DNA of 64,000 bases from Streptomyces sp. TS71-3 (GCF_018327685.1 NZ_BNEL01000001.1:4712001-4776000); one strand, 5' to 3'; counted from the stretch's first letter, positions 27,307 to 36,220 are shown. Translations and numbers: made by a program. Notes: generated by a model from the sequence alone, not told the origin.

Positions 27307-30267
27307 TCAGGTGGTGCCCCCGGCCGGACCGACCGGGAGCGCCACCGTTGCCGGCCGCAGTCCGGGTGCGCTCGCGGTGAGGCGGAGGACCCCGGGGCGT
27401 TTGCCGGGGCGGAGGATGGCAAGGGCCTTGCCGTGCCACGTGTGGCGGCGGGGGCGCCGGAAGCTGTCGACGTTGTGCGGGTTGCCGTTGCCGGCGGCGG
27501 CGAGCTCGCCGGCCCCGTCGACCAGGAACGACACCTTGACCACGGCGTCCGGAACCGCCCGGCCCCGGCTGTCGACCACCGTGACGAGCACGTGGGCGAG
27601 GTCGTCCCGGCCGGTGGTGAGGGCCCGGACGTCCGGGGTGAGCCGCAGCGCCGCCGGCGCGCCCACCGTCCGCAGCGTCGTACGCCCGATCTCCCTGCCG
27701 TTCCGCCCCGCGACCGCCGTCAGCTCGCCGGCCGCGTACGGCACGGTGAAGGCGGCCGTGCCCCGCTCGGGCGCCCGCGCGGCGCCGCCCGCGAACTCCG
27801 CGCCGTTCAGCTGCAGCCGGACGCTGTCGCCGGCCGTGTACACGTGCACCGTCATCGGGCGGCCGGACGGCACGTCCCACGTCCAGCTCTCCAGCTCGTC
27901 GTAGTACCCCCACCACACCGCCAGCTGCTCGGCGCCCTCCGGCACCGGCCGCTGCACCAGCATCTCCACGGGGCTGAGGCCCAGCACCGCCGCGCGCCAG
28001 TGGCTCTGCGGCTTGCGCTGCCCGATCAGGTCGACGTCGCCGCAGTTCGCCTGGAAGAACGGGTACGGGTAGCCGTAGCCGCCGTACGCGCGGTACAGCG
28101 TCCGGGCGATCCCCCAGCCGGGGTTGACGCTCGGGTCGCCGATCGTCGTCGCCGTCCCCGCGTCGGCCACCGGCGTCTTGCCGAGGCCGGACTCCCCGAG
28201 GTAGTCCCACGCGGCCCACACCCAGTTGCCGACGGCGAAGGCGTGCTCGCCGACGAACGTCTCGTCCTCCCAGACCGTGGCGGGGAAGCCCTCGCTCTGC
28301 GCCATCGGTTTCTCGGGGTGGACGTCGTGGATCCCGCCGTAGCCCTGACCGTTGGCGTTGTAGTGCACATCGCCGATGTCCACGTAGTCCCAGGACGGAT
28401 CGCCCGCCCCGGGGGTCGAGCCGCCGCCGAGGGTGATCGGGCGGGTGCGGTCGAGGGTGCGGAGCAGGGCCGCCATCTCCGCCCCGCGCTGCCCGCCGGT
28501 CCTGTCCGTGATCTCGTTGCCGAGCGACCAGATCACCACGCTCGGGTGGTTGCGGTCCCGGAGCGCCATCGCGGTCAGGTCCCGCTGCCACCACTGCGCG
28601 AAGTGCACCGAGTAGTCCTGCGGGTTCTTGCCGGTGTCCCACATGTCCACGAACTCGTCCATCACGAGCATGCCCAGCCGGTCGCAGGCGTCGAGGAGGG
28701 CGGGCGTCGGGGGATTGTGGGCGGTGCGTATCGCGTTGAAGCCGGCCGCTTTCAGGATCTCGACCCGCCGTTCCTCCGAGCGGTCCAGCGCGACGGAGCC
28801 CATCGGGCCGTGGTCGTGGTGGACGCACCCGCCGCGCATCGTGATCCGCTCGCCGTTGAGCAGGAACCCCTCCGTGCCGTCCCACGCCAGCGAGCGGAAC
28901 CCGAACCGGGTACGGGCCGTGTCGACGGCCCTGCCCCGCAGCAGCACCTCGGCCTGTGCCGTGCACAGGTTCGGCGAGTCCGGCGACCACAGCGCCGGAT
29001 GCCCGACCGGCACGTCCACCGACGCGACCACCGTGCCGTCCGCCCCGGCCGCCGGCACGGGCGCCGTCCGCGACCCCACCGCCCGCCCTCGCGGATCCAG
29101 CACCGTGACGCGGATCCGCGCGCCGGTGGAAGAGGCGGCGAGGCCCGCGACGGAGACGTCGACGCGGGCGACGGCGTGCTGCTCGCCCACCACGGGCGTC
29201 GTCACGGACACCCCCCACAGCGGGATCCGCACCGGCCCGGTGACCGTCAGCCAGGTGTGCCGGTAGATCCCGGAGCCCGCGTACCAGCGGCTGTTCTGGC
29301 CGCTGTTGTCGACCCGCACCGCGAGCACGTTCGGGCCGGTCTGGTTCAGATGCGGGGTCAGGTCGTAGGCGAACGACGTGTAGCCGTACGGGTGGAAGCC
29401 CAGGTGGACGCCGTTCAGCCAGACGTCCGCGTTCTGGTACACGCCGTCGAACCGCAGCTCGGCGCGGGTCTCGCCGGCCGCCGGGCCCGCGGCACCGCCG
29501 AGCGGGTCCGGGGAGCCGAACGTCTTGCGGTACCAGCCGACCCCGCCGACCGTGTAGCCGGTCGAGCCGCCGCCCGCACTGCCCCGGGTGTCGAACGGGC
29601 CGATGACCTGGGGGGTGTCCGGCGTGCCGGGGCCGGGGTCCTTCCGCACCAGCAGGGACGGGTCGCTCGTCGCCGCGCCGTCGTCGGAGGTGGCGTAGGG
29701 GAGGTCCTCGATGCTCCAGTCGTGCGGGAGGTCGAGCGCGCGCCACGAGGCGTCGTCGAACGACGGCTGCTCGGCCCCGTCCGCGTCGCCCCGGAAGAAG
29801 CGCCACCCTTCGTCGAACGAGCGCTCGCGTCGGGCTCCGGCGGGCAGCGGGGCCGGGTGCGCCTCCGAGTCCGCGGGGGCGGCGGCCGTGGCGGGGGTTG
29901 CCGCGAGGACCGCGGAGCCGCCGGCCGCGATGCCTGCCGTGGCGCCCGCCGCGGCACTCATCCGCAGTGCCTGACGCCGGGTCACGCCGCCTTCCGCGTC
30001 GGACGTCTGCCGCGGGGTGCCGCCCTCGTGTGCCGTGTGCGCGTCCCGGTGGCCCCGTCCGCCCTGGCTCGGCCCCTGCCCGTCCCCGCTCCGTGGCTGT
30101 CCGTCCTGGCCCGGCTCCTGCCCGTTCTCGCTCCGCGGCTGTTCGTCCTGCCCCCGCCCCTGCCCGTTCTCGCTCCGTGGCTGTTCGTCGCGACCGGCCC
30201 TCTGCCCGTCGCAATCGGACGCCTGCCCGTCGTCACCGGGCCCCTGTCCGTCCTGCTGCGGTCTCAT
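27307..30267 (-). CDS. Tat-exported GH2 glycoside hydrolase (beta-galactosidase-like)
   Basis: Secreted family 2 glycosidase, probably beta-galactosidase or a related activity on plant or glycan substrates. A Tat motif TRRQALRM (Arg97-Arg98) precedes the hydrophobic core and a cleavage region near ATAAAP. The GH2 sandwich, immunoglobulin-like and TIM-barrel domains follow. The acid/base is Glu585 in SLGNEITD, the likely nucleophile Glu659 in AQSEGFP. A DUF4982-type and a further Ig-like domain end the protein. The ATG at 30267 has GGGAGG upstream and gives 986 residues, but adds 94 repetitive hydrophilic residues before the Tat motif. A GTG at 29985, preceded by GGAAGG, would start right at VTRRQAL. 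Confidence 0.88.
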   Translation of the reverse strand: MRPQQDGQGPGDDGQASDCDGQRAGRDEQPRSENGQGRGQDEQPRSENGQEPGQDGQPRSGDGQGPSQGGRGHRDAHTAHEGGTPRQTSDAEGGVTRRQALRMSAAAGATAGIAAGGSAVLAATPATAAAPADSEAHPAPLPAGARRERSFDEGWRFFRGDADGAEQPSFDDASWRALDLPHDWSIEDLPYATSDDGAATSDPSLLVRKDPGPGTPDTPQVIGPFDTRGSAGGGSTGYTVGGVGWYRKTFGSPDPLGGAAGPAAGETRAELRFDGVYQNADVWLNGVHLGFHPYGYTSFAYDLTPHLNQTGPNVLAVRVDNSGQNSRWYAGSGIYRHTWLTVTGPVRIPLWGVSVTTPVVGEQHAVARVDVSVAGLAASSTGARIRVTVLDPRGRAVGSRTAPVPAAGADGTVVASVDVPVGHPALWSPDSPNLCTAQAEVLLRGRAVDTARTRFGFRSLAWDGTEGFLLNGERITMRGGCVHHDHGPMGSVALDRSEERRVEILKAAGFNAIRTAHNPPTPALLDACDRLGMLVMDEFVDMWDTGKNPQDYSVHFAQWWQRDLTAMALRDRNHPSVVIWSLGNEITDRTGGQRGAEMAALLRTLDRTRPITLGGGSTPGAGDPSWDYVDIGDVHYNANGQGYGGIHDVHPEKPMAQSEGFPATVWEDETFVGEHAFAVGNWVWAAWDYLGESGLGKTPVADAGTATTIGDPSVNPGWGIARTLYRAYGGYGYPYPFFQANCGDVDLIGQRKPQSHWRAAVLGLSPVEMLVQRPVPEGAEQLAVWWGYYDELESWTWDVPSGRPMTVHVYTAGDSVRLQLNGAEFAGGAARAPERGTAAFTVPYAAGELTAVAGRNGREIGRTTLRTVGAPAALRLTPDVRALTTGRDDLAHVLVTVVDSRGRAVPDAVVKVSFLVDGAGELAAAGNGNPHNVDSFRRPRRHTWHGKALAILRPGKRPGVLRLTASAPGLRPATVALPVGPAGGTT

Positions 30268-30424
30268 GTGTCTTCCGCCTCCCGGCCTATCGATATCTCG
30301 AACGTCGCTCGAAATGTCGGCGCTGGTGCCAGGCGGGAGTATGGAGCAACGCGCAGCGGTGTCAAGGGTGTTCGCGGTTTCCGCGTGCACGCCCGGTGGC
30401 GGGCGTGCGCGTGGGACGTGAGTG

Positions 30425-31165
30425 TCAGGCCGTGGACGTGTCGGTTGTGCCGTCCGCGCCGCCCGCGGCAGCCGTGCCGTCCGCCGCCCGCTCCGCCGCG
30501 GGCGCCGAGTACCAGCGCCAGTCGGACTGGCGGGCCCGGTCGGGCAGGGCGATGCGTCCGGAGGCCCACAGCAGGGCGGGCCACGGCTCGGCGATGCCGG
30601 CCGGCACCTGCGGGAAGAGCCGGTGGAGGACGCGGGCGCACAGCTCGGCGGGCGGGGTCCACGGGACCATCAGGCCCTCGGTGACGTCGTACATGTGCAC
30701 CAGCGTCTCCACGACGCCCATCGCGGCGAAGCCCTCGGGGTCCGAAAGCCCGTACACGTGGTACGCGCGCTTCTCCTCAGGCGTCGTCCGCAGCGTCGAG
30801 ATCAGCAGCGCCGCACAGGCCTGGAGCACTCCCTGCAGTCCTTCGGTGCCCGCGGTGCGGTCCGCGAAGATGATGTTGTGCGGCCCGTCCGGGCGCAGCG
30901 TGTGCCAGTCGAACGGGAGGGGGCCGGAGAGGGACAGCGCCTCGGAGCCCAGCTGGACGGCGTAGTAGAAGCACGCGTCGCCGATGTGCTCCACCGTCTC
31001 CCAGCGATCCCACTCCAGGGACCGGGCGGTGCCGTGGAAGTCGCTGCCCCGTGCCTCGCCGAGCGCCTCGACGGCCAGCCGCACGGCCATGTCCAGGTCG
31101 TCCGCGGTCACGGGCCCGAACGGTGCCCCGCCCGCGGTGGTCACGCTCTCTCCCGAACCGGTCAT
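30425..31165 (-). CDS. DinB/mycothiol-dependent maleylpyruvate isomerase-like protein
   Basis: A 246-residue cytoplasmic protein resembling the DinB/MDMPI N-terminal four-helix fold. WDRWETVEHIGDACFYYAVQLG supplies the first metal-binding histidine region, and VVETLVHMYDVTEGLMVPW a second histidine near the C-terminal half of the bundle. Such proteins often bind a divalent metal and act with mycothiol, or have unknown transfer activity. No partner gene is evident. The C-terminal 25 residues are a Gly/Ala/Thr tail. The gene lies between the GH2 hydrolase and the DapA paralogue on the same strand. Confidence 0.7.
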   Translation of the reverse strand: MTGSGESVTTAGGAPFGPVTADDLDMAVRLAVEALGEARGSDFHGTARSLEWDRWETVEHIGDACFYYAVQLGSEALSLSGPLPFDWHTLRPDGPHNIIFADRTAGTEGLQGVLQACAALLISTLRTTPEEKRAYHVYGLSDPEGFAAMGVVETLVHMYDVTEGLMVPWTPPAELCARVLHRLFPQVPAGIAEPWPALLWASGRIALPDRARQSDWRWYSAPAAERAADGTAAAGGADGTTDTSTA

Positions 31166-31285
31166 ACCGGGACCGTATCAACGTGCGGGCGGCCGCCGCC
31201 CCCGAATTCCGGCCCGCCGGAGCCCGGCGCGCCTCGCCGCCGGTCAAGCAGCCCGGTGCCGTCGCGGCCCCGGATGGGCCGAGGG

Positions 31286-32275
31286 TCAGGAGGCCACCGC
31301 CGCACGGATGCCGGCGCCGGGGTCCCCGCTGCCGCCGTGCGTCAGCTCCGCGTACGAGGTGAGCAGCGCGTCCGTGGCCTCGGGGCCGGCGGGCCGCAGC
31401 GGCGCCCGCACCGGGCCCGAGGGCAGCGACAGCGCGCTGAGCAGGGCCTTGGCGGTGACCGTGCCGGGGAGGCCGGCGGCCATCATCGTCTCGATCAGCG
31501 GGATGGCGCGGCGCTGCGCCGCGGCGGCGGACGCGGTGTCGCCCGCGTCGAACGCGTCCAGGACGTGGCGGAGCTCCGCCGGGGCGACGTTGGCGACCGT
31601 CGAGACGTAGCCCGCCCCGCCGACCGCGTAGAGCGGCAGGATGAACTCCTCGCAGCCCGTGTAGCACGCCAGCTCGGTGCGGGCCATGACCTTCTGGGTG
31701 CCGAGGAGGTCGTAGGCGCAGTCCTTGACGGCGACGATGCGGGGGTGGTCCGCCAGCCGGAGCATGGTGTCGGGCGCGATCCGGGTGCCGGTGCGGCCGG
31801 GGATGTCGTAGAGCATCAGCGGCAGCCCGCAGGTGTCGGCGATGTCGCGGAAGTGGGCCTCCACCGCGTCCTGCGGGGGTCGGCTGTAGTACGGCGTGAC
31901 CACCAGCAGGCCGTCCGCCCCCGCCTTCTCCGCCGCCCGCGCCAGCTCGACGGTGTGCAGCGTGTCCGCGCTGCCGACGCCCGCGACCACCGAGGCCCGC
32001 TCGCCGACCGCCTCGGTCACGGCGCGCACCAGAGCGGTCTTCTCGGCGTCCGTGGTCGTGGGCGACTCGCCGGTGGTACCGGAGAGGACCAGGCCGTCGC
32101 AGCCCCCGGCCACCAGCCGCTCGGCCAGGTGCTGGGCACCGTCGAGATCCAGCACCCCTTCGGGCGTGAACGGCGTGACCATGGCGCACAGGGCGCGCCC
32201 GAACGGCGCGGCACGTCCCCCCGCCCCGACGGCGGGACGGTGCAAAGGGGGCTCCCAGCGGGGTTCGGAGGTCAT
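31286..32275 (-). CDS. dapA: 4-hydroxy-tetrahydrodipicolinate synthase (DapA family)
   Basis: DapA condenses pyruvate with aspartate semialdehyde in lysine and diaminopimelate synthesis. The 329-residue protein has all class I aldolase signatures: GTTGES at 66-71, Tyr156 in LMLYDIPGRTG, and the Schiff-base Lys184 in VAVKDCAYD. Streptomyces usually carries several paralogues, so this copy may be the housekeeping enzyme or a related N-acetylneuraminate-lyase-type enzyme. The conserved GRTG and TPYY motifs favour the synthase. The start at 32275 is chosen over an ATG twelve codons upstream. Confidence 0.85.
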   Translation of the reverse strand: MTSEPRWEPPLHRPAVGAGGRAAPFGRALCAMVTPFTPEGVLDLDGAQHLAERLVAGGCDGLVLSGTTGESPTTTDAEKTALVRAVTEAVGERASVVAGVGSADTLHTVELARAAEKAGADGLLVVTPYYSRPPQDAVEAHFRDIADTCGLPLMLYDIPGRTGTRIAPDTMLRLADHPRIVAVKDCAYDLLGTQKVMARTELACYTGCEEFILPLYAVGGAGYVSTVANVAPAELRHVLDAFDAGDTASAAAAQRRAIPLIETMMAAGLPGTVTAKALLSALSLPSGPVRAPLRPAGPEATDALLTSYAELTHGGSGDPGAGIRAAVAS

Positions 32276-32514
32276 ATCAGGAGTGTCGACTCGGTCCCCG
32301 TGGAGCACCACTTAATTCTGCTACGGGGTGCCCCTCAGGCCTGCTACGACGAGCCCGAGCCCCGGATGGTCCCGGCCTCGTTCACCGGCCCCGGGCCCCG
32401 CCCTGCGCCGCCTGCACGGGCCCGGGGCCGGAACGGGCGGAATGCGCCGTGACCGCGGTGGGTTGCTCCGACGGATGGAACGTCGCGCGCACGCGCCCGG
32501 AAGAAGGCGGCGGG

Positions 32515-33411
32515 ATGGCCGAGCAGAGGACACAGGACCGGAGCACGGCCCGGACCGCGGCGGGAAAGACGACCCGGACCGCGGCGGGAACCACGACCGG
32601 CGCCACGCATGGCCCGGCCGGAACGGAGCGGCTCGTGCCCTTCGGCCCGTCGGCCGCCGGTGACCGCGCAGGCCGGGTCCCCACGCCGGACAGCGGCCGC
32701 ACAGGCGACGCCTCCACGCCGGACAGCAGGGCGGTGGATGGGACCGCGCCCAGTGGGGGCGCCGGTCAGGCCGGGTCCCCCGGGATCGAGCGCGTGGACC
32801 TGGGCGAGGTGCCGTACCCCGAGGCCCTGACGGCCATGGCGGAATGGGTGGCCAGGCGGCGCGCGGGGGAGACCCCCGACCGGCTGACGCTCCTCACCCA
32901 CCCGCCGGTGATCACCTACGGTTCCCGGACGCCCCGGGCCGAGCTGCCCGTGGACTCGCCGATCCCGATGGTCCCCGTCGACCGCGGCGGTCAGGCCACC
33001 TACCACGGCCCCGGCCAGCTCGTCGGCTACCTGGTGCTGAACCTCCGCGAGCGCGGCCCGGCCGACATCGTGCGCTGGCTGGAGGACGGGCTGATCGAGG
33101 CGTGCGCCTCGCTCGGCTTCGAGACGGTGCGGCGGGACACGCCCAAGGGGGCGCAGAGCCTGGTCGGGCTGTGGACGCCCCGGGGCGAGAAGGTGGCGTC
33201 CATCGGCATGCGCATCCGGGGCGGCATCACCAGCCACGGCTTCGCGCTGAACGTCACCTCGGACCTCGCGGAGTTCGCGAAGTTCACCGCCTGCGGGCTG
33301 CCGGACGTGGCGATGACGTCCCTTGCGGAGCTGGCCGCCGCGCAGGGCCGCCCGGTGCCGTCCGACCGCGCGGTCAGGGACGCGGTGGCGGCGGCGCTCG
33401 GGGCGGCGTGA
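32515..33411 (+). CDS. lipB: LipB-like octanoyltransferase with long N-terminal extension
   Basis: Lipoyl(octanoyl) transferases move octanoyl groups from acyl carrier protein to lipoyl domains. The catalytic domain covers about residues 90-298, with DRGGQATYHGPGQLVGY at 156-172, Lys226 in GEKVASIGMRIR, SHGFALNV, and the acyl-accepting Cys260 in FTACGLP, so active residues are kept. About 88 extra N-terminal residues are Thr/Ala/Gly/Asp-rich and look disordered. The ATG at 32515 has GAAGAAGG upstream; a GTG at 32449 would add 22 residues. It may be a second copy beside a lipA-linked lipB elsewhere. A 15-base tandem repeat starts at its stop codon. Confidence 0.8.
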   Translation: MAEQRTQDRSTARTAAGKTTRTAAGTTTGATHGPAGTERLVPFGPSAAGDRAGRVPTPDSGRTGDASTPDSRAVDGTAPSGGAGQAGSPGIERVDLGEVPYPEALTAMAEWVARRRAGETPDRLTLLTHPPVITYGSRTPRAELPVDSPIPMVPVDRGGQATYHGPGQLVGYLVLNLRERGPADIVRWLEDGLIEACASLGFETVRRDTPKGAQSLVGLWTPRGEKVASIGMRIRGGITSHGFALNVTSDLAEFAKFTACGLPDVAMTSLAELAAAQGRPVPSDRAVRDAVAAALGAA

Positions 33412-33483
33412 GACCTCCGGGGGTGTGAGGTCCGGTTGTTCGACCTCCGGTCGTGTGACCCCCGGTTGCGTGACCTCCCCCGG
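33409..33483. repeat. Five 15-bp tandem repeats starting at the lipB-like stop codon
   Basis: Five consecutive 15-base units run from the TGA stop (33409-33411) to 33483, each of the pattern TGTGACCTCCGGTTG with a few changes. The periodicity is exact. Because the first unit includes the stop codon, the array may have grown out of the gene end. Confidence 0.85.
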
Positions 33484-33494
33484 TTCCGTCCGCC

Positions 33495-33517
33495 CTTGAC
33501 CTCCACCAAGGTTCAAG
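33495..33517 (+). promoter_or_regulatory. Dyad CTTGACCT / AGGTTCAAG before the ABM gene
   Basis: CTTGACCT (33495-33502) and AGGTTCAAG (33509-33517) form an inverted repeat with one extra base. TTGACC could be the -35 element. The layout recalls MerR-type operators, but no MerR gene is nearby and no clear -10 is seen. Confidence 0.35.
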
Positions 33518-33563
33518 TCGGAGGGTGGACACGCCGATCACGCATCGCCCTTTGGAGGCGGCC

Positions 33564-34298
33564 ATGACCCTGCGCACCGACACCTTTCCCGACCCCGCCC
33601 GGCCCGACGTCGGGCTCGCGCTCTTCAGCACCTGGCACGTCGGCACGCCCGAACGCCAGGAAGCCACCGTCGCGGCGATCGCCGGCGCCTGGCAGAGCCG
33701 GCCGTGGCCGCACGCGGGCCTGCTCTCGTACACCGTGTACGCCGGCACGGACGGCGCGACCCTGCTGCACCACTCGCAGTGGCGCGACGAGGAGTCCCAC
33801 GCCGCGTTCGTCGCCGGCACCCGCAACGGGCGTGACCAGCGCAACGCCGACATCGACCGCGCCGTCCCCGGCATCGAGCGGCAGGGCCTGGCCCGCACCC
33901 GCCGGTACCGCGGCGGCGGCATCTCGGGCGGCGACGGCGGCGGCAGGCTCCCCGGGGTGGTCGTGATCGTGGACGTGCGCTTCGACGGGCCCGACCCCGA
34001 GCGGCAGCGGGCCTGGGTGGACGCCGTGTTCGACGCGCTGGCCTCCGCCCCGGTGCCGCCCGGCGGCATCTCGGGGCACTTCCACCTGGCGACGGACGGC
34101 ACCCGGGTCGTCAACTACGCGGAGTGGGAGAGCGAGCAGGCCCACATCGACGCGCTCGCCGCTCCCGGCGACGGCATCGGCCCGGCCACACCCGAGTGGC
34201 GGCGGGTGCAGAACTTCCCCGGCGTCACCGGCTCGACCGTGCGCCGCTACCGGCTCGCCGCGTCCTTCGCACCGGACGACGCGGAGGGCCGCGCGTAG
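33564..34298 (+). CDS. Tandem antibiotic biosynthesis monooxygenase (ABM) domain protein
   Basis: The 244-residue protein has two related ABM-like ferredoxin-fold halves. The first (about 15-120) contains LLSYTVYAGTDGATLLHHSQWRDEESH, with the matching TRVVNYAEWESEQAHIDAL in the second (about 140-235), joined by a glycine-rich linker. Single ABM proteins often dimerise, so this may be a fused dimer. Function could be oxidation of small phenolic compounds or simply stress-related; no cofactor site is visible. The ATG at 33564 has GGAGG 5 bases upstream. Confidence 0.8.
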   Translation: MTLRTDTFPDPARPDVGLALFSTWHVGTPERQEATVAAIAGAWQSRPWPHAGLLSYTVYAGTDGATLLHHSQWRDEESHAAFVAGTRNGRDQRNADIDRAVPGIERQGLARTRRYRGGGISGGDGGGRLPGVVVIVDVRFDGPDPERQRAWVDAVFDALASAPVPPGGISGHFHLATDGTRVVNYAEWESEQAHIDALAAPGDGIGPATPEWRRVQNFPGVTGSTVRRYRLAASFAPDDAEGRA

Positions 34299-34534
34299 GC
34301 GGTCGGATCCGCTGTGGGCCGGCCTGATCTGTTGCGGGCCGGCCCGTTCGGTTTGTGGGCCGGCCCTGATCGGTTTGTGTATTTGTCCCGATCGGTTGTG
34401 GACCGGCCCCGATCTGTCGCGCGTCGCCTGATCTGCGGCGGCGTCGGCTGTTGTCCCCTGAACGGCCGTTGTCCCTCGAACAGCGGTTGTCCCCGGAACC
34501 GAGCTCCCCCGATGAACCGAGCTCCCTCGAACCG
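34299..34534. repeat. Degenerate repeat tract between the ABM and ArsR genes
   Basis: Several short motifs recur. GGGCCGGCC with GATC(G/T)GTT variants occurs about five times in 34317-34410. GTTGTCCC(CT) followed by GAAC occurs three times in 34450-34500. GAACCGAGCTCCC occurs twice around 34498-34525. No gene is seen. Confidence 0.6.
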
Positions 34535-34538
34535 ACAA

Positions 34539-34554
34539 GTTCAGTCGACTGGAC
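34539..34554 (+). promoter_or_regulatory. 16-bp palindrome at the arsR-type promoter
   Basis: GTTCAGTCGACTGGAC is palindromic at 14 of 16 positions (core CAGTCGACTG). It is followed by an AT-rich block AAATAAAATTTT (34555-34566), unusual in this GC-rich DNA, and lies about 30 bases before the ArsR-type start. It is a good candidate operator for autoregulation. Confidence 0.5.
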
Positions 34555-34584
34555 AAATAAAATTTTCGGTGCGGGGGTGGAGCC

Positions 34585-35262
34585 ATGCTGGATGTGACAG
34601 TCATCGAGGACCCCGCGGCGGCCGCCGTCTCGCTGGACCCGACCCGGGTCCGGCTGCTGGCGGAGCTGGCGGCGGGCCCGGCCTCGGCCGCCATGCTCGC
34701 GGCACGCGTCGGCGTCCCCCGGCAGAAGGTGAACTACCACCTGAGGACGCTGGAGCGGCACGGCCTGGTGGAGCTGGCGGGCGAGCGGCGCAAGGGCAAC
34801 GTCACCGAGCGGCTGATGCAGGCCACCGCGGCGTCGTACGTGATCTCGCCGATCGCGCTGGGCGCGGTGCAGCCGGACCCGGGCCGGGCCCGTGACCAGT
34901 TCTCGGCGCGCTGGCTGCTCTCGGTCGCCGCGCGCCTGGTCCGGGATGTCGGGACGCTCATCGTGGGCGCCGGCAGGGCGCGCAGACGGCTGGCGACCTT
35001 CGCGCTCGACGCCGAGGTGCGGTTCGCCTCGGCCGCCGACCGCGCGGCCTTCGCCGAGGAGCTGACCCAGGGTGTCAGCGCGCTCGTCCGCAAGTACCAC
35101 GACGGTACGGCGGAGGGCGGCCGCGAGCACCGGGTGGTCGTGGCCCTCCACCCCACCGTCAAGGAAGACCCGGCCGACGGGCGGCTGCCGGCCGCTGCGG
35201 CCGCCGTCACCCGACCCGAGCCCGAGCCCCGACCCGAGCCCGAGCCGGAACCCGAGGCCTGA
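34585..35262 (+). CDS. ArsR-type transcriptional regulator
   Basis: A 225-residue DNA-binding protein. The winged helix-turn-helix covers about residues 15-75 (AAMLAARVGVPRQKVNYHLRTLERHGLVEL then AGERRKGNVTERL), the usual ArsR/helix_turn_helix_20 layout. The middle domain contains FALDAEVRFASAADRAAFAEEL and may bind a ligand. There are no arsenic-type cysteine pairs. The protein ends in a Pro-Glu repeat tail from a CCCGAG-type DNA repeat. It precedes an SRPBCC-domain gene, a very common ArsR pairing, so the two probably form one unit. Confidence 0.88.
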   Translation: MLDVTVIEDPAAAAVSLDPTRVRLLAELAAGPASAAMLAARVGVPRQKVNYHLRTLERHGLVELAGERRKGNVTERLMQATAASYVISPIALGAVQPDPGRARDQFSARWLLSVAARLVRDVGTLIVGAGRARRRLATFALDAEVRFASAADRAAFAEELTQGVSALVRKYHDGTAEGGREHRVVVALHPTVKEDPADGRLPAAAAAVTRPEPEPRPEPEPEPEA

Positions 35263-35362
35263 ACCGGCCGGCATCAGCTGCCGCCGAGCAGGAGACCGAC
35301 CCGAGGCCATCAGCCGAGCCCCGGGACCACCCGTCGATAACGCAACGCGAGGAGCGCACACC

Positions 35363-36088
35363 ATGGCCAGAGAATTCGAGATCGCCCGTGAGTTCGAGGT
35401 CGACACCCCGCCCCAGGAGGTGTGGGAGGCCATCACCACCGGAACGGGCGGCTGGTTGTGGCCGATGGAGTACGAGCCGCGGGAGGGCGGCGCCGCGCCC
35501 TTCGGCGGCACCATCACCCGCTGGGACCCGCCGCACCGGTTCACCGCCCGGGTGGAGGACCCGGAAGGCGTCTCGGGCCAGACGCAGAACGGGCTCGACC
35601 ACACCATCGAGGCGCGCGACGAGGGGCGGCGCTCCTGGGTGCGCTACGTGCACAGCGGCATCTTCACCGACGACTGGGACAACCAGTACGACGGCGCCGA
35701 CAAGCACACCGACTTCTACCTCCACACGCTGCGCCAGTACCTGGCGCACTTCTCCGGCCGCCCGGTCACGTTCGCCATGGTGGACGCCCCCGCGGCGTCC
35801 GCCGCGCCGGACGCCTTCGCGGCGGTCGGCCGGGCCCTGGGGCTCGCCGACGACGCGGTCGCGGGCACCAAAGTGCTCGCCCGCGGACCCGAGCCGCTCG
35901 ACGCCGTCGTGGACTACCGCACCCCGCACTTCATCGGGCTGCGCACCGGCACCGCGCTCTACCGCTTCTTCGGCCGCAACCACTGGGGTGCCCCGGTCGG
36001 CGTCACCGTCCACAACTTCGCGGCCGGCGCCGACGGTGAGCGCAACGGCGCCGCGTGGGAGGCCTGGCTCGGGGGCGTCTTCGCGTAG
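35363..36088 (+). CDS. SRPBCC (AHSA1-like) domain protein
   Basis: A 241-residue START/Bet v1-fold protein beginning at the ATG at 35363, with GAGGAG upstream. The AHSA1-type pocket shows in EFEVDTPPQEVWEAITTGTGGWLWP and ITRWDPPHRFTAR in the first 145 residues. A second half with DAVVDYRTPHFIGLRTGTALYRFFGRNHWGAP looks like another related domain. Such proteins bind hydrophobic ligands and often sit behind an ArsR regulator, as here. The true ligand is unknown. Confidence 0.88.
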   Translation: MAREFEIAREFEVDTPPQEVWEAITTGTGGWLWPMEYEPREGGAAPFGGTITRWDPPHRFTARVEDPEGVSGQTQNGLDHTIEARDEGRRSWVRYVHSGIFTDDWDNQYDGADKHTDFYLHTLRQYLAHFSGRPVTFAMVDAPAASAAPDAFAAVGRALGLADDAVAGTKVLARGPEPLDAVVDYRTPHFIGLRTGTALYRFFGRNHWGAPVGVTVHNFAAGADGERNGAAWEAWLGGVFA

Positions 36089-36220
36089 TGCGGGACGATC
36101 CGAGCCGGGCGCGGGCCGGGTGCCGAAGGCCGGGGCGCGGGGCGCGGGGACGCGGCGGGGAGAGCCGGGCGCTCAGCGCCCACGGCCCGTCCCCTCCCGC
36201 CCCCCGCGTCCTGACCTGCC

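Noticed and set aside
33495..33520. GGTTCAAGTC, resembling a tRNA T-arm
   Set aside because: No acceptor stem, anticodon arm or D-arm fits around it; a promoter dyad is the better reading.
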